A stretch of DNA of 64,000 nt from Chitinophagaceae bacterium (GTDB lineage Bacteria > Bacteroidota > Bacteroidia > Chitinophagales > Chitinophagaceae): contig JADKKA010000018.1 in NCBI GenBank assembly GCA_016720745.1, positions 1,178,001 to 1,242,000 of the forward strand, read 5' to 3'. Below the pieces are notes generated by a model. The model ran no database searches, had not been told where the DNA came from, and saw only the letters and a program-made list of their open reading frames with translations. Within the stretch, counting starts at the first letter, position 1; the number at the start of each line of letters is the position of its first letter. Position numbers and translations under genes: made by a program. Shown in pieces: positions 35,444 to 44,442 of this stretch.

Positions 35444-38400
35444 ATGAGAAAGCTATTCCTTATCCTCCTTCTTATTGTACTGGTAGTCATACAAAAGGCC
35501 AATGCCCAGACACCGGTGGCCTGGTATCCGCTCAATGGGAATGCTAACGATATCAGCGGGAATAACCTGAATGGTACCATCTTTGGCTCCCTCAGCTTTG
35601 TGAATGACAGAAATGGAAATGCCAATAGTGCTGTTTCATTTGATGGGAACACGGCTAACCGGATCGAAATCCCGGACCATCCTTTGCTCCGTCCTTCCAG
35701 CCTGACCATCACATCCTGGGTAAAACTGAACAACCTGGATGGAATACAAACCTTTGTTTCAAAATCTCTGCTGCCTTGTATCAACGACTCATGGCACTAT
35801 GGTTCGTTTGGGTCAATTTTTTCTACCTGGGCTTCACGTACTACATCCTGCGGGGATTTTGCACAGGTTACTACAGCCGCACAAAGTAATATCTGGAGGT
35901 TTTATGCTGTTACGATTGATGCGGATGCCGACGAAATGAAATTATATATAAATGGGGTATTGCAAAATACTGTTTCTTATACTGGTGTGATTCCTTTCGA
36001 TAACAATCCGGTGATACTGGGAGCAGCTATCGAAAACGGTTCATTAAGTTTCCCAATGAATGGTGTATTAGACGAGGTTAAAATTTTTAATACGGTACTG
36101 ACTCCAGCACAGATTGTTTCAGAACTTGGAACTTTTTCACCTGCCAACTTCCGGACAGTGAATTCCGGCGACTGGGGTAATCCCGCCACCTGGGAAGTTT
36201 TTGATGGAATTAGTTTTGTGCCTGCTGGAACGGCACCATCACCTATTGATGGGATCATCACGGTCAGATCAGGTCATAACGTTTCAATTAATAGTGGTAT
36301 CAGCGTTGACCAACTTGTCATTGAATCCGGAGCAACCCTGAACCAAAATACAGATATCACAATTGCCAATGGGGCCGGTACCGATATCAGCGTCAGCGGC
36401 ACCTATAACTGGAATGCCGGCCTTATGAATTTTCCGGGTAATATGGTCGTGGAAAGCGGGGGAGTACTCAATTTGAATAGTAATGTGAATTACGGCGTCA
36501 GGGCATCCATCACCAATAACGGCACTTTCAACTGGCTGGAAGGAAATTTGAAGTTCAGTGATAATCCTGTTATTACGAATAATGCCCAGATGAATATTGC
36601 CTGTAACAGGGTTACACAGCCCGATTTTTCAGGCGGAACCTTTCTGAATGCCGGAACGATCACCAAAACCAGTACCGGGACCACACAATTAGGGGGTCTT
36701 GATTTTACTAACAGTGGCACTTTTTCGACAGCAGGTACGATTGATATGATTTCCGGTTTCACGAATACAGGTATCCTCAATTTAAATGCAGGAGATTTTA
36801 ATATTGGAAGTTCCGGCGTATATACTCATAACACCGGAGGAACTATAACCGGGACGGGCAGCATCAATAATTTTGTTGTGTTTGTGGTCAACGCCAATCT
36901 TTCTTTACCGGCGGGCATAACTTTCAATACCTATAGTGATTTCATCGTTGCCAATGGGGTAACGATGACGCTTAACGGCAATATGAACTGGTTTCTTGAT
37001 AACGGTCTGGGATCGGGTGCCAACCTCCTGCTGTCTTCAAATGCTGTTTTGAATTTTCTAAGCAGTAGTGTGAAATATGTGAATGGTAATATTACAAATA
37101 ACGGCACGATCAACTGGCAGGATGGGCAAATCCGGTTCAGCAGTAATCCTGTTATTACTAATAATGGAAACCTGGTTATTTCCTGCGATAATAGTACGGC
37201 ACCTGAGTTTTCAGGCGGTACTATTGTTAATAATGGCACGATTTCCAAAACAAGTACCGGCACTACCATTTTTTCAGGCGTCGACAATTTTACCAATAAT
37301 AGCAGCGGTGTTATCAGGGGAACCGGTACCATTAATCTTGCCGTGGGTGCCTATACCAATAATGGGGCGATCTCTCCTGGCAACTCACCCGGAATTTTGA
37401 CTATTGAGAGTGCCGATCCCCTGCTGCCAAACGGTAATTTGCAAATTGAAATGCTGGATGGAACCGGCCCGGGCACAGGGCATGATCAACTGGTTAGAAG
37501 CAGCAGTCTGAGACTGGCAGGCACGCTTACCGTTACTGAAACAGGCAGTGTACCAGATGGCACTTATACTATCGTGAACCTGAATGCAGGCGTTATCACC
37601 GGTTATTTTGATCAGATTGTCAAGCCCGCCGGTTATAGTGTGGTTGTTAACAGCACGAATGTGCAACTCATCAAAGGCGGCCCGCCTGTTAATCCTGCCC
37701 AACCCGGCAGCGGAAAAGCCATCAGTTTCGATGGGGTAAATGATGTAATACAGGTTCCGAATGTAGCCAACGATGATTTTACTTATGAATTATGGATTAA
37801 AACTTCACAGGTTGGAGCCAATGCCGGAAGCCAGGCATTCGCAGGTACAGGCATCCTGTCAGGAGATGTTGGAAGTGCCACCACTGGTGATTTTATTCCG
37901 ATGGCATTAAATGGCAACTTAATCAGTTTTGGAACAGGGGATCCAGATCAGACGATTACCGCCGCCACACCGATAAATGATAACAAGTGGCACCATGTAG
38001 CGGTAACGAGAGACAAGAATACGCTGATTAAAAAAATCTATATAGATGGCGTGGAAAGCGCATCGGGCAGTTGCAGTAGTTTATCCTACAACTTAAATCC
38101 ATTTATATACATCGGAGCAGACTTTGTTGACAATGTCTTTTTCGAAGGGCAACTGGATGAAATACGGGTATGGAATATTCCGTTGACACAAAGCCAGATC
38201 CGGGACCGCATGTGCCGTAAAATCACCAACAGTGATGCCTTGTTTGCCAACCTGGTTGCCTATTATAATCATGATGAAACAGTGGGAATTATCACTTATG
38301 ACCGGACCGGCAATACCAATGATGGATCTTTCATTAATAACCCCACCCGGGTGACCAGCGGAGCTGCCATCGGCGATGCCAGCAATCATGATTATGTGAA

Positions 38401-39301
38401 CAGTACCAAAACAGCCAGTATTGCACATCCATCGGGTGAAAGCTATACCGTAACCTCCACCTCAGGTAATCCTGATGGGATACATGTGTACCGCGTGGAT
38501 GAAAAACCCAATACATTGGCCGGAGCAGTCGGAGTGGGCGGGAATAATAAATACTTCGGCGTCTTCCAGGTAAATGGAACATCACCGGTTTATACCGCCG
38601 TGTACAACTATGATGGTAATCCCTTTGTTGGCACTTTAAATGAAGCACAGGTTCGTTTGCAAAAAAGAAATGACAATGCTACCATGGTATGGTCGCCACT
38701 GTCCAATACACCTGATGTGGTGGCCAATACGATTACCGTTACTGGAGAGAGTACAGAATATATCCTGGGCAAACAGGGAGATCCGCTGCCTTTAAAACTG
38801 ATCAGTTTTACCGGCACTAAACAAAACAGCAATGCTCTGCTGCAATGGACCACCAGCAATGAAGTAAATCTGAGTCATTTTGAAATCCAGCGCAGTGATA
38901 ATGGACAGGTCTTTACCACAATAGGAACACTGAGAGCAGGTGGCAATACCTACTCATTCCCTGATATCAATGTTTTTGTTAGTAAAGCAAACGTATTCTA
39001 CCGGTTAAAATCAGTAGATACAGACGGCCAATTTACCTATACCAATATCATTAAACTCAGTCAGCAGTTGTCCGGATCACTGACCATCTACCCCAATCCT
39101 GTGAAGGATGTACTCAGCATCAGTGGCCTGAAACAAAACGGAAGCATCCTCTTGTATGGCATGGATGGAAAACTCCTGAAACAGCTAAATGTGAGTGCTC
39201 AGGTAATGACAATTGATATGAGGGTGTATGCAAAAGGAATTTATTTATTACATTACACGGCAGAGGGCGAAACAAGAACGCAGCAAATCATCAAACAGTA
39301 A
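35444..39301 (+). CDS. large LamG-domain T9SS type A surface protein
   Basis: The frame is open from a TTG at 35435, but the ATG at 35444 places the signal peptide (LFLILLLIVLVVIQKANAQ) at the N-terminus and is preferred, giving 1285 residues. A LamG/concanavalin-like domain spans about residues 25-225. A repetitive beta-solenoid region follows with INNGTFNW-type repeats (ITNNGTINWQDGQIRFSSNP) and ends in a TNNGAISPGNSPGIL motif. A second LamG domain lies at about 765-930. Last come a fibronectin-like spacer (LPLKLISFTGTK) and a type A sorting domain (IYPNPVKDVLSI to KGIYLLHY). It is a probable surface adhesin. Two small secreted proteins follow in the same direction. Confidence 0.87.
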   Translation: MRKLFLILLLIVLVVIQKANAQTPVAWYPLNGNANDISGNNLNGTIFGSLSFVNDRNGNANSAVSFDGNTANRIEIPDHPLLRPSSLTITSWVKLNNLDGIQTFVSKSLLPCINDSWHYGSFGSIFSTWASRTTSCGDFAQVTTAAQSNIWRFYAVTIDADADEMKLYINGVLQNTVSYTGVIPFDNNPVILGAAIENGSLSFPMNGVLDEVKIFNTVLTPAQIVSELGTFSPANFRTVNSGDWGNPATWEVFDGISFVPAGTAPSPIDGIITVRSGHNVSINSGISVDQLVIESGATLNQNTDITIANGAGTDISVSGTYNWNAGLMNFPGNMVVESGGVLNLNSNVNYGVRASITNNGTFNWLEGNLKFSDNPVITNNAQMNIACNRVTQPDFSGGTFLNAGTITKTSTGTTQLGGLDFTNSGTFSTAGTIDMISGFTNTGILNLNAGDFNIGSSGVYTHNTGGTITGTGSINNFVVFVVNANLSLPAGITFNTYSDFIVANGVTMTLNGNMNWFLDNGLGSGANLLLSSNAVLNFLSSSVKYVNGNITNNGTINWQDGQIRFSSNPVITNNGNLVISCDNSTAPEFSGGTIVNNGTISKTSTGTTIFSGVDNFTNNSSGVIRGTGTINLAVGAYTNNGAISPGNSPGILTIESADPLLPNGNLQIEMLDGTGPGTGHDQLVRSSSLRLAGTLTVTETGSVPDGTYTIVNLNAGVITGYFDQIVKPAGYSVVVNSTNVQLIKGGPPVNPAQPGSGKAISFDGVNDVIQVPNVANDDFTYELWIKTSQVGANAGSQAFAGTGILSGDVGSATTGDFIPMALNGNLISFGTGDPDQTITAATPINDNKWHHVAVTRDKNTLIKKIYIDGVESASGSCSSLSYNLNPFIYIGADFVDNVFFEGQLDEIRVWNIPLTQSQIRDRMCRKITNSDALFANLVAYYNHDETVGIITYDRTGNTNDGSFINNPTRVTSGAAIGDASNHDYVNSTKTASIAHPSGESYTVTSTSGNPDGIHVYRVDEKPNTLAGAVGVGGNNKYFGVFQVNGTSPVYTAVYNYDGNPFVGTLNEAQVRLQKRNDNATMVWSPLSNTPDVVANTITVTGESTEYILGKQGDPLPLKLISFTGTKQNSNALLQWTTSNEVNLSHFEIQRSDNGQVFTTIGTLRAGGNTYSFPDINVFVSKANVFYRLKSVDTDGQFTYTNIIKLSQQLSGSLTIYPNPVKDVLSISGLKQNGSILLYGMDGKLLKQLNVSAQVMTIDMRVYAKGIYLLHYTAEGETRTQQIIKQ

Positions 39302-39303
39302 AA

Positions 39304-40155
39304 ATGAAAAAACAAGTACGGATTCTCTTTTTATTAACCCTTGTCTTCTTATTGACAGCAGCAAGTACTATTAAAGTAGCGGCCCAGGGAGGTAACTGGT
39401 TTATTGGGTTGGGGGAAAATAGTATGCCGGTGGCTTACCTGCAGATTGCGGATTCTGTCAATCCCGACAAAACGATGGCTTTTACGGCTGTTATTGATGT
39501 GATTCCAGATGGTACCAGGGAATCAAAACTATTACTGGCTGAATTATTAGCCGCCACTATAAAACCTACTTCCATACCCTCTTTGTTACTCGGCAGGGTG
39601 AACGACAGTCTTGAATTGATGGAGGAGCGGATTTGGAGTAATGTCAGCATACAGGAAATGCTGATTCCGGAAATGGATGCCGCCAGCCTTAGGACCTCTG
39701 CAAAAATCAGGATCAGGCTTAAAGCTGAAAAAGCAGGGGTGAGATATGGCACAAAGACGAAGGTCAGTTTTACGCCCGCCGACAATCGCCGTGCAGCACT
39801 CAGTTCTGCTTACCGGGTCAAAGCAGGAGCCTTACCCGTTCGCAGAATTATAAAGTTCAGCAGCATGCGCCTGACTGCTAATAATAGCGAACAGCTGCCG
39901 GTACAGATTGAAATGTTTGCAAGCGAGTCAAAACAATGGATTGAATGGTTCCTTAATGGGGCTGCGGGTACAAAGAAAGAAAAAGTCGCATTGGAAATGT
40001 ATGGCGCTGATATGCGGTCAGTACTGTTGGAAATTGATCTGGGAGAACTAGAGATTGTTTCAGTCGGCACCAGTTATGCCAATAATCAGCAAACACCACA
40101 CAAAGTAACGATTGGACTATCGGGAACGATCGGAGCTGTTAGAATCATTAACTAA
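39304..40155 (+). CDS. secreted protein of unknown function
   Basis: The 283-residue product has a signal peptide (ILFLLTLVFLLTAASTIKVAAQ) and starts two bases after the stop of the LamG adhesin, so the two are translationally close and surely co-transcribed. The mature part is rich in strands and in Lys/Glu (RIRLKAEKAGVRYG, KEKVALEMYGADMRSVLLEID). A segment VTIGLSGTIGAVRIIN ends the protein. I do not recognise the family. It lacks a T9SS sorting domain and a lipobox. Location suggests a periplasmic or surface accessory to the adhesin. Confidence 0.65.
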   Translation: MKKQVRILFLLTLVFLLTAASTIKVAAQGGNWFIGLGENSMPVAYLQIADSVNPDKTMAFTAVIDVIPDGTRESKLLLAELLAATIKPTSIPSLLLGRVNDSLELMEERIWSNVSIQEMLIPEMDAASLRTSAKIRIRLKAEKAGVRYGTKTKVSFTPADNRRAALSSAYRVKAGALPVRRIIKFSSMRLTANNSEQLPVQIEMFASESKQWIEWFLNGAAGTKKEKVALEMYGADMRSVLLEIDLGELEIVSVGTSYANNQQTPHKVTIGLSGTIGAVRIIN

Positions 40156-40194
40156 AGCCTAGCTTAAGAAGCAACCTCTTTCCTGAAAATTGCT

Positions 40195-40935
40195 ATGAAA
40201 AAGTATTTTTTATTCAGTCTGCTTATTTTTACCATGTGTAAAAGCAGATCCGGTGAATCATCCTATTTTGATGGCCGGTACAAAGGAGAACATGGCAAAA
40301 GTAAATTAACCGCTGATCTGGAGGAAGATGGTAACCGACTGACCGGTGAATTGATCATCGATGGGAAAAAGGCCAGTCTCAATGGAAAGATAAATGAGAC
40401 CAGTTCGACAGGTACATTGAAAGACAGGGAATCGGGTGAGGTTTTTGATTATGATTTGGAGCTGGACAATGATAAACTGACCTTTCGGTTTTCCTCTCGA
40501 GATGATGAAAGAAAAAAAGTGAAATTGATTTTGTACCGTGAAGATGACCGTCCTTCCTCCGAAGACCGGGAACCTAGAGGAAAAACCAAGAAAAAGAGCA
40601 AAGCAATGGAACGAAACAGCGACCTGGTAGGTCTTTGGAAAAATTCAGAAGTACTGGGCAGTGGAGAAATGTCGTTTGCCACAGAGTATTTCATGGAATT
40701 AAATGAAGACGGGACCATGTCCGCCTGGACCGGTCAAAGTGCCGGATCCGGTATGTCGATGGATAGCGATGAAGCAAATGCCAGCAGGGGAGAATGGTAC
40801 ACGGATGGCGATAAACTATATTTTGTTGATCCCGCAACCAGACAAGAGGACTATACGCTGTACGAGGTAAGCAATAGCGGCTTGCTATTGCACAATGGGG
40901 GTAGAGAAAAGAAAGTTTACCGGCGGGTGAGATGA
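40195..40935 (+). CDS. probable lipoprotein, charged, unknown function
   Basis: The 246-residue protein begins MKKYFLFSLLIFTMC, which fits a lipoprotein signal with C15 lipidated, though the lipobox FTMC is weak. Residues 25-115 are strand-rich with repeated GKxxLxGKI-type turns (LTGELIIDGKKASLNGKI). A very basic linker (residues 125-140, GKTKKKSKAMER) separates this from a second domain, LVGLWKNSEVLGSGEMSFATEY with LNEDGTMSAW, like small lipocalin-type lipoproteins. It follows the LamG operon by 39 bp and may belong to it. The function is unknown. Confidence 0.65.
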   Translation: MKKYFLFSLLIFTMCKSRSGESSYFDGRYKGEHGKSKLTADLEEDGNRLTGELIIDGKKASLNGKINETSSTGTLKDRESGEVFDYDLELDNDKLTFRFSSRDDERKKVKLILYREDDRPSSEDREPRGKTKKKSKAMERNSDLVGLWKNSEVLGSGEMSFATEYFMELNEDGTMSAWTGQSAGSGMSMDSDEANASRGEWYTDGDKLYFVDPATRQEDYTLYEVSNSGLLLHNGGREKKVYRRVR

Positions 40936-40952
40936 TCTGAATCCAGTATTGC

Positions 40953-41765
40953 TTACTTCGCCATATCAGATTCATTGGGTTTATCTTCCTCCAGCACTGG
41001 TTCATTTAATTCCACCAGATGTGCCCGTTTCTTAGCCGCCCTGCCCATCATGGTCATATTCAGCATTTCCACAATAAAGGAGAAAGCCATCCCGAAATAA
41101 ATATAATTCTTCAGGTGTAACTGGTGCGCCGCTTCACTATCCCAGCCTTCTATTACCAGTCCCAGTCCAATCATCACCAGGAAGGAGAGGGCCAGCATTT
41201 TCAAAGTGGGGTGTTTATGAATGAAACCTGAAATGGCCGGACTGAACAAAAACATCACGATCATGGCAATGATTACGGCTGCAATCATGATCTCGATATG
41301 TTTGGCTGTACCACCGGCCGTGATCACACTGTCAAAAGAGAATACGGCATCAATCAGCATAATCTGAACAACGGCCTTACCAAGAGAGATGCCTTTTTCT
41401 TTCTTCAATGCCACATTGGGATCCTCGCCCTCGAGTTTGTGGTGGATTTCCATCACCGATTTATAAATCAGGAAAAGTCCACCGGCCAGCATGATGATAC
41501 TCGCCAGGTCAAAGCCTTTGCCGCCGATGGTAAAAAGATGATTTCCTTTTTGTTTTAATAACCAGGTCAATCCCATCAGGAGCAGACTCCTGGAAAGGAT
41601 ACCGGTGACCATCCAGATCCGGCGGGCCCGCTTTTGGTCTTTTGGATCTTTTAAACGATTCAGTGAAAGCGATACAAAAATCACATTATCGATACCCAGC
41701 ACCACTTCCAGTACAACCAGAATTAAAAAACTGATGATATTATCGGCTGTAAATAAATGCTCCAT
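40953..41765 (-). CDS. TerC family integral membrane protein
   Basis: The 270-residue protein has seven or more hydrophobic segments. It carries the two acidic membrane motifs of the TerC family: LVVLEVVLGIDNVIFVS in the first helix and IDAVFSFDSVITAGG in the middle. TerC-like proteins (also called Alx/YkoY-like) export manganese or other metals and have been linked to tellurite resistance and to metalation of secreted enzymes. Which metal applies here cannot be told. The charged cytoplasmic tail (NEPVLEEDKPNESDMAK) is typical. It is convergent with the lipoprotein gene, only 17 bp away, and lies 31 bp past the pyrD start side of the operon. Confidence 0.92.
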   Translation of the reverse strand: MEHLFTADNIISFLILVVLEVVLGIDNVIFVSLSLNRLKDPKDQKRARRIWMVTGILSRSLLLMGLTWLLKQKGNHLFTIGGKGFDLASIIMLAGGLFLIYKSVMEIHHKLEGEDPNVALKKEKGISLGKAVVQIMLIDAVFSFDSVITAGGTAKHIEIMIAAVIIAMIVMFLFSPAISGFIHKHPTLKMLALSFLVMIGLGLVIEGWDSEAAHQLHLKNYIYFGMAFSFIVEMLNMTMMGRAAKKRAHLVELNEPVLEEDKPNESDMAK

Positions 41766-41796
41766 GGAATAAATAAAATTGAGGATGTAATATTAA

Positions 41797-42857
41797 TTAT
41801 TTGGTACTGATTGTGCGGACAATCTTTTTGACAATGGCCGGCCCTTCATAAATAAAACCGGTCCATACCTGTACGAGGGAAGCGCCTGCTTTCAGTTTTT
41901 CCTGCGCATCTTCACCGGTAAAAATTCCACCGGAGGCAATCAGGGGAAGCTGTCCCTCTGTTTTTTCTGCAATATATTTCACTACTTCTGTACTGCGCTC
42001 ACGAACGGGTAAACCACTTAGTCCACCGGCACCAATGGCATTCACTTTATCGGCTGCTGTCAGTAAACCTTCTCTGCTGATGGTGGTATTGGTAGCAACC
42101 AGTCCGTCCAGTTTAATTTCGGTGGCCAGGTCAATCACATCATCAATTTGTTCCTTGGTGAGATCCGGAGCAATTTTCAGCAACAGGGGTTTATGTCCAT
42201 TGGCCACTGCCAGTTCCTTGCGCATCTCCTGCAGGGTGGTTAATATTTTATGCAGTGAATCCTTTTCCTGCAATTCACGCAAGCCTGGTGTATTGGGAGA
42301 GCTCACATTCACCACAAAATAATCTACATAAGGGTACAGTTCCCGGTAACAAATTGCATAATCCTTCCAGGCCTCTTCATTAGGAGTTACTTTATTCTTT
42401 CCAATATTTCCTCCAATGATCATCCGGTCAGTTTCGGATTTCAATTTTCCCTTTCAATTTTCCATTTTTTCAGCCTCTCCCTCACCACTTCCACCCCCTC
42501 ATTATTAAATCCCATCCGGTTGATCAGGGCTTTGTCCTTTGGAAGGCGGAACAAACGGGGCTTATCATTACCCGCCTGTGGCAGGGGTGTAACGGTACCA
42601 ATTTCCACCGCCCCAAAACCCAGACATTCCAGTTCCCGCAGGTAACGGGCATTTTTATCGAAACCTGCACCCAGTCCCACTTTGTTTGGAAACCGAAGGC
42701 CGAGTACTTCTGAAGGAACATTTTCTTTGGGAACAAACATCGACCGGAGTATTTTCCTCACCCCCAACCGGCACAGGAGCCGCAGGCTGTTCATGGAAAA
42801 ATAGTGCACCCATTCAGGAGAAAAAAGAAAGAGAAAATTGCGGAGTAAACGGTACAT
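41797..42857 (-). pseudogene. pyrD: dihydroorotate dehydrogenase (class 2), frame interrupted by a 26-bp tandem duplication
   Basis: The N-terminal part (from ATG at 42857: MYRLLRNFLFLFSPEWVHY, FPNKVGLGAGFDKNA, EIGTVTPLPQAGNDKPR, NRMGFNNEG) ends at a TGA at about 42442. The rest (IIGGNIGKNKVTPNEEA, VNVSSPNTPGLRELQ with the class 2 catalytic serine, LLLKIAPDLT, ASGGIF) is in another frame ending at 41797. The break coincides with two 13-bp units at 42438-42463. Deleting both restores one frame, reading RLKKSETDRMIIGG, the expected length at this site. The enzyme oxidises dihydroorotate with quinone at the membrane in pyrimidine synthesis. An in-frame extension upstream of the ATG comes from a repeat array and is not counted. 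Confidence 0.88.
42438..42463. repeat. two tandem 13-bp units inside pyrD
   Basis: On the minus strand the units are GGAAAATTGAAAG and GGAAAATTGAAAT, directly adjoining. Each can be read as a 7+6 word pair, similar in texture to the heptad arrays elsewhere. They cause the pyrD frameshift and an early stop. Confidence 0.8.
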
Positions 42858-42891
42858 AATAGCTGCGAAGATAATTGAAGTAGGAGGGATA

Positions 42892-42926
42892 AAGTACGAA
42901 GTACGAAGTTCGAAATTCGAAGTGGG
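42892..42926. repeat. heptad array (AAGTACG family) upstream of pyrD
   Basis: Five seven-base units run AAGTACG, AAGTACG, AAGTTCG, AAATTCG and AAGTGGG. They lie 35 bp upstream of the pyrD ATG at 42857. Confidence 0.75.
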
Positions 42927-42996
42927 TGTCCCCATGATCCGGCGTTCGTCCTTTGTTTATCGGTCGCCCACTGTCAGACTGATAGATAGACTGACC

Positions 42997-43045
42997 GACT
43001 GAAGACTGTCGACTGCCGGCTGTTTACTAAAGACTAACGACTTTT
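42997..43045. repeat. heptad array (GACTGNN family) upstream of the thiolase gene
   Basis: Seven units run GACTGAA, GACTGTC, GACTGCC, GGCTGTT, TACTAAA, GACTAAC and GACTTTT. Less regular copies extend left to about 42970. The family is the same as the arrays at 47752 and 62452. A perfect TAATTTTG promoter-like box follows at 43065. Confidence 0.75.
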
Positions 43046-43108
43046 TTTCCTCACCCGATTCCTTTAATTTTGGTACCGAAAGTTGCATAAACAACTTTTA
43101 TTTTGACT

Positions 43109-44284
43109 ATGCAGGAAGCTTATATCATCGCCGGATACCGTACCGCTGTTGGCAAGGCCAAAAAAGGAGGATTGCGTTTTTACCGTCCGGATGACCTGGC
43201 CGTGGAAGTGATCAAAGGAGTAATGGCTACGGTGCCGCAACTGGATCCCAAGAGGGTGGATGATGTAATTGTGGGAAATGCCGTTCCCGAAGCAGAACAG
43301 GGTTTGCAGTTTGGCCGGATCATTTCTGCCCGTGCCCTTGGCTTTGATACACCCGGGGTAACCGTGAACCGGTATTGTGCTTCCGGATTAGAAACCATTG
43401 CCATGGCCACGGCTAAAATCAGGATGGGTATGGCGGATTGTATTATTGCAGGTGGAACGGAAAGTATGAGCCTGGTTCCTACCGCCGGATGGAAAACCGT
43501 TCCTTCCTATGCCATTGCCAAGGACGAACCCGATTATTATCTCAGCATGGGATTAACAGCAGAAGCTGTTGCCAAAGATTATAATATCAGTCGCGAAGCC
43601 CAGGATGAATTCTCTTATCATTCTCATCAGAAAGCGATGGCTGCTATACAAAACGGACATTTCAAACCCGGTATCCTGCCTATCAATGTAGAGGAAGTGT
43701 ATCTTGATGGCAAGGGAAAAAAACAAAAAAGGAATTATGTGGTGGATACCGATGAGGGTCCTCGTGCTGATACTTCTATTGAAGCATTGACCAAACTGAA
43801 ACCCGCTTTTGCCCAGGGTGGATCTGTTACAGCGGGTAACTCTTCCCAAACTTCAGATGGTGCCGCATTTGTGATTGTGATGGGAGAGAAAATGATGAAT
43901 GAACTGGGACTCAAACCGATTGGCCGTCTCGTAGGCAGTGCAGTGGCCGGTGTGCATCCCCGCATCATGGGTATCGGACCGGTTGCAGCGATTCCAAAAG
44001 TACTGAAGCAAACAGGCATGAATCTTTCCCAAATAGACCTGATTGAACTGAATGAAGCCTTTGCCTCCCAGGCCCTGGCCGTGATCAGGGAAGCCGGTCT
44101 GGATCCTGCCAAAGTCAATATCAATGGGGGAGCCATTGCCCTCGGACACCCCCTGGGTTGTACCGGTTGCAAACTCACGATCCAGAACCTGCATGACATG
44201 AAGCGCCTGAATAAAAAGTACGGCATGGTCACCGCCTGTGTGGGTGGCGGTCAGGGTATTGCAGGGATCATTGAGAACCTGTAA
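43109..44284 (+). CDS. acetyl-CoA C-acyltransferase (thiolase)
   Basis: The product is 391 residues from the ATG at 43109; an in-frame TTG at 43103 is less likely. The nucleophilic cysteine is C90 in NRYCASGLETIAMA. The other thiolase signature blocks are GNSSQTSDGAA, NEAFASQALA, NGGAIALGHPLGCTG with the catalytic histidine, and CVGGGQGIA with the second cysteine. Thiolases of this type cleave 3-oxoacyl-CoA in beta-oxidation or condense acetyl-CoA. The sequence resembles FadA/FadI-like degradative enzymes, but chain-length preference cannot be read. No other fatty-acid gene lies nearby. A palindromic terminator follows. Confidence 0.94.
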   Translation: MQEAYIIAGYRTAVGKAKKGGLRFYRPDDLAVEVIKGVMATVPQLDPKRVDDVIVGNAVPEAEQGLQFGRIISARALGFDTPGVTVNRYCASGLETIAMATAKIRMGMADCIIAGGTESMSLVPTAGWKTVPSYAIAKDEPDYYLSMGLTAEAVAKDYNISREAQDEFSYHSHQKAMAAIQNGHFKPGILPINVEEVYLDGKGKKQKRNYVVDTDEGPRADTSIEALTKLKPAFAQGGSVTAGNSSQTSDGAAFVIVMGEKMMNELGLKPIGRLVGSAVAGVHPRIMGIGPVAAIPKVLKQTGMNLSQIDLIELNEAFASQALAVIREAGLDPAKVNINGGAIALGHPLGCTGCKLTIQNLHDMKRLNKKYGMVTACVGGGQGIAGIIENL

Positions 44285-44309
44285 AAACCAGCCGTTTAAC
44301 TTCCGGAAC

Positions 44310-44331
44310 CCTGTTGATCAACAGGATTTTT
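44310..44331 (+). terminator. intrinsic terminator after the thiolase gene
   Basis: The palindrome CCTGTTGATCAACAGG at 44310-44325 gives a six-base-pair stem with a GATC loop, followed by ATTTTT. It lies 25 bp after the stop codon. Confidence 0.75.
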
Positions 44332-44442
44332 ACGAATATTATTTTTTCCCATATTATCGGGGGAAAGCTGGCATTCCTTTAAACTAATTTGTATTTTTCT
44401 GGTCAATTGTTCTTCCTTAACCGGGGAACCAAAACCATTGCT

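Noticed and set aside
42858..42935. N-terminal extension of PyrD from an upstream in-frame ATG
   Set aside because: The extra residues are translated from the AAGTACG repeat array, and the internal ATG at 42857 matches the usual PyrD start.
43180..44232. Minus-strand frames opposite the thiolase gene
   Set aside because: All are shadows of the thiolase coding sequence, whose active-site blocks are intact on the plus strand.
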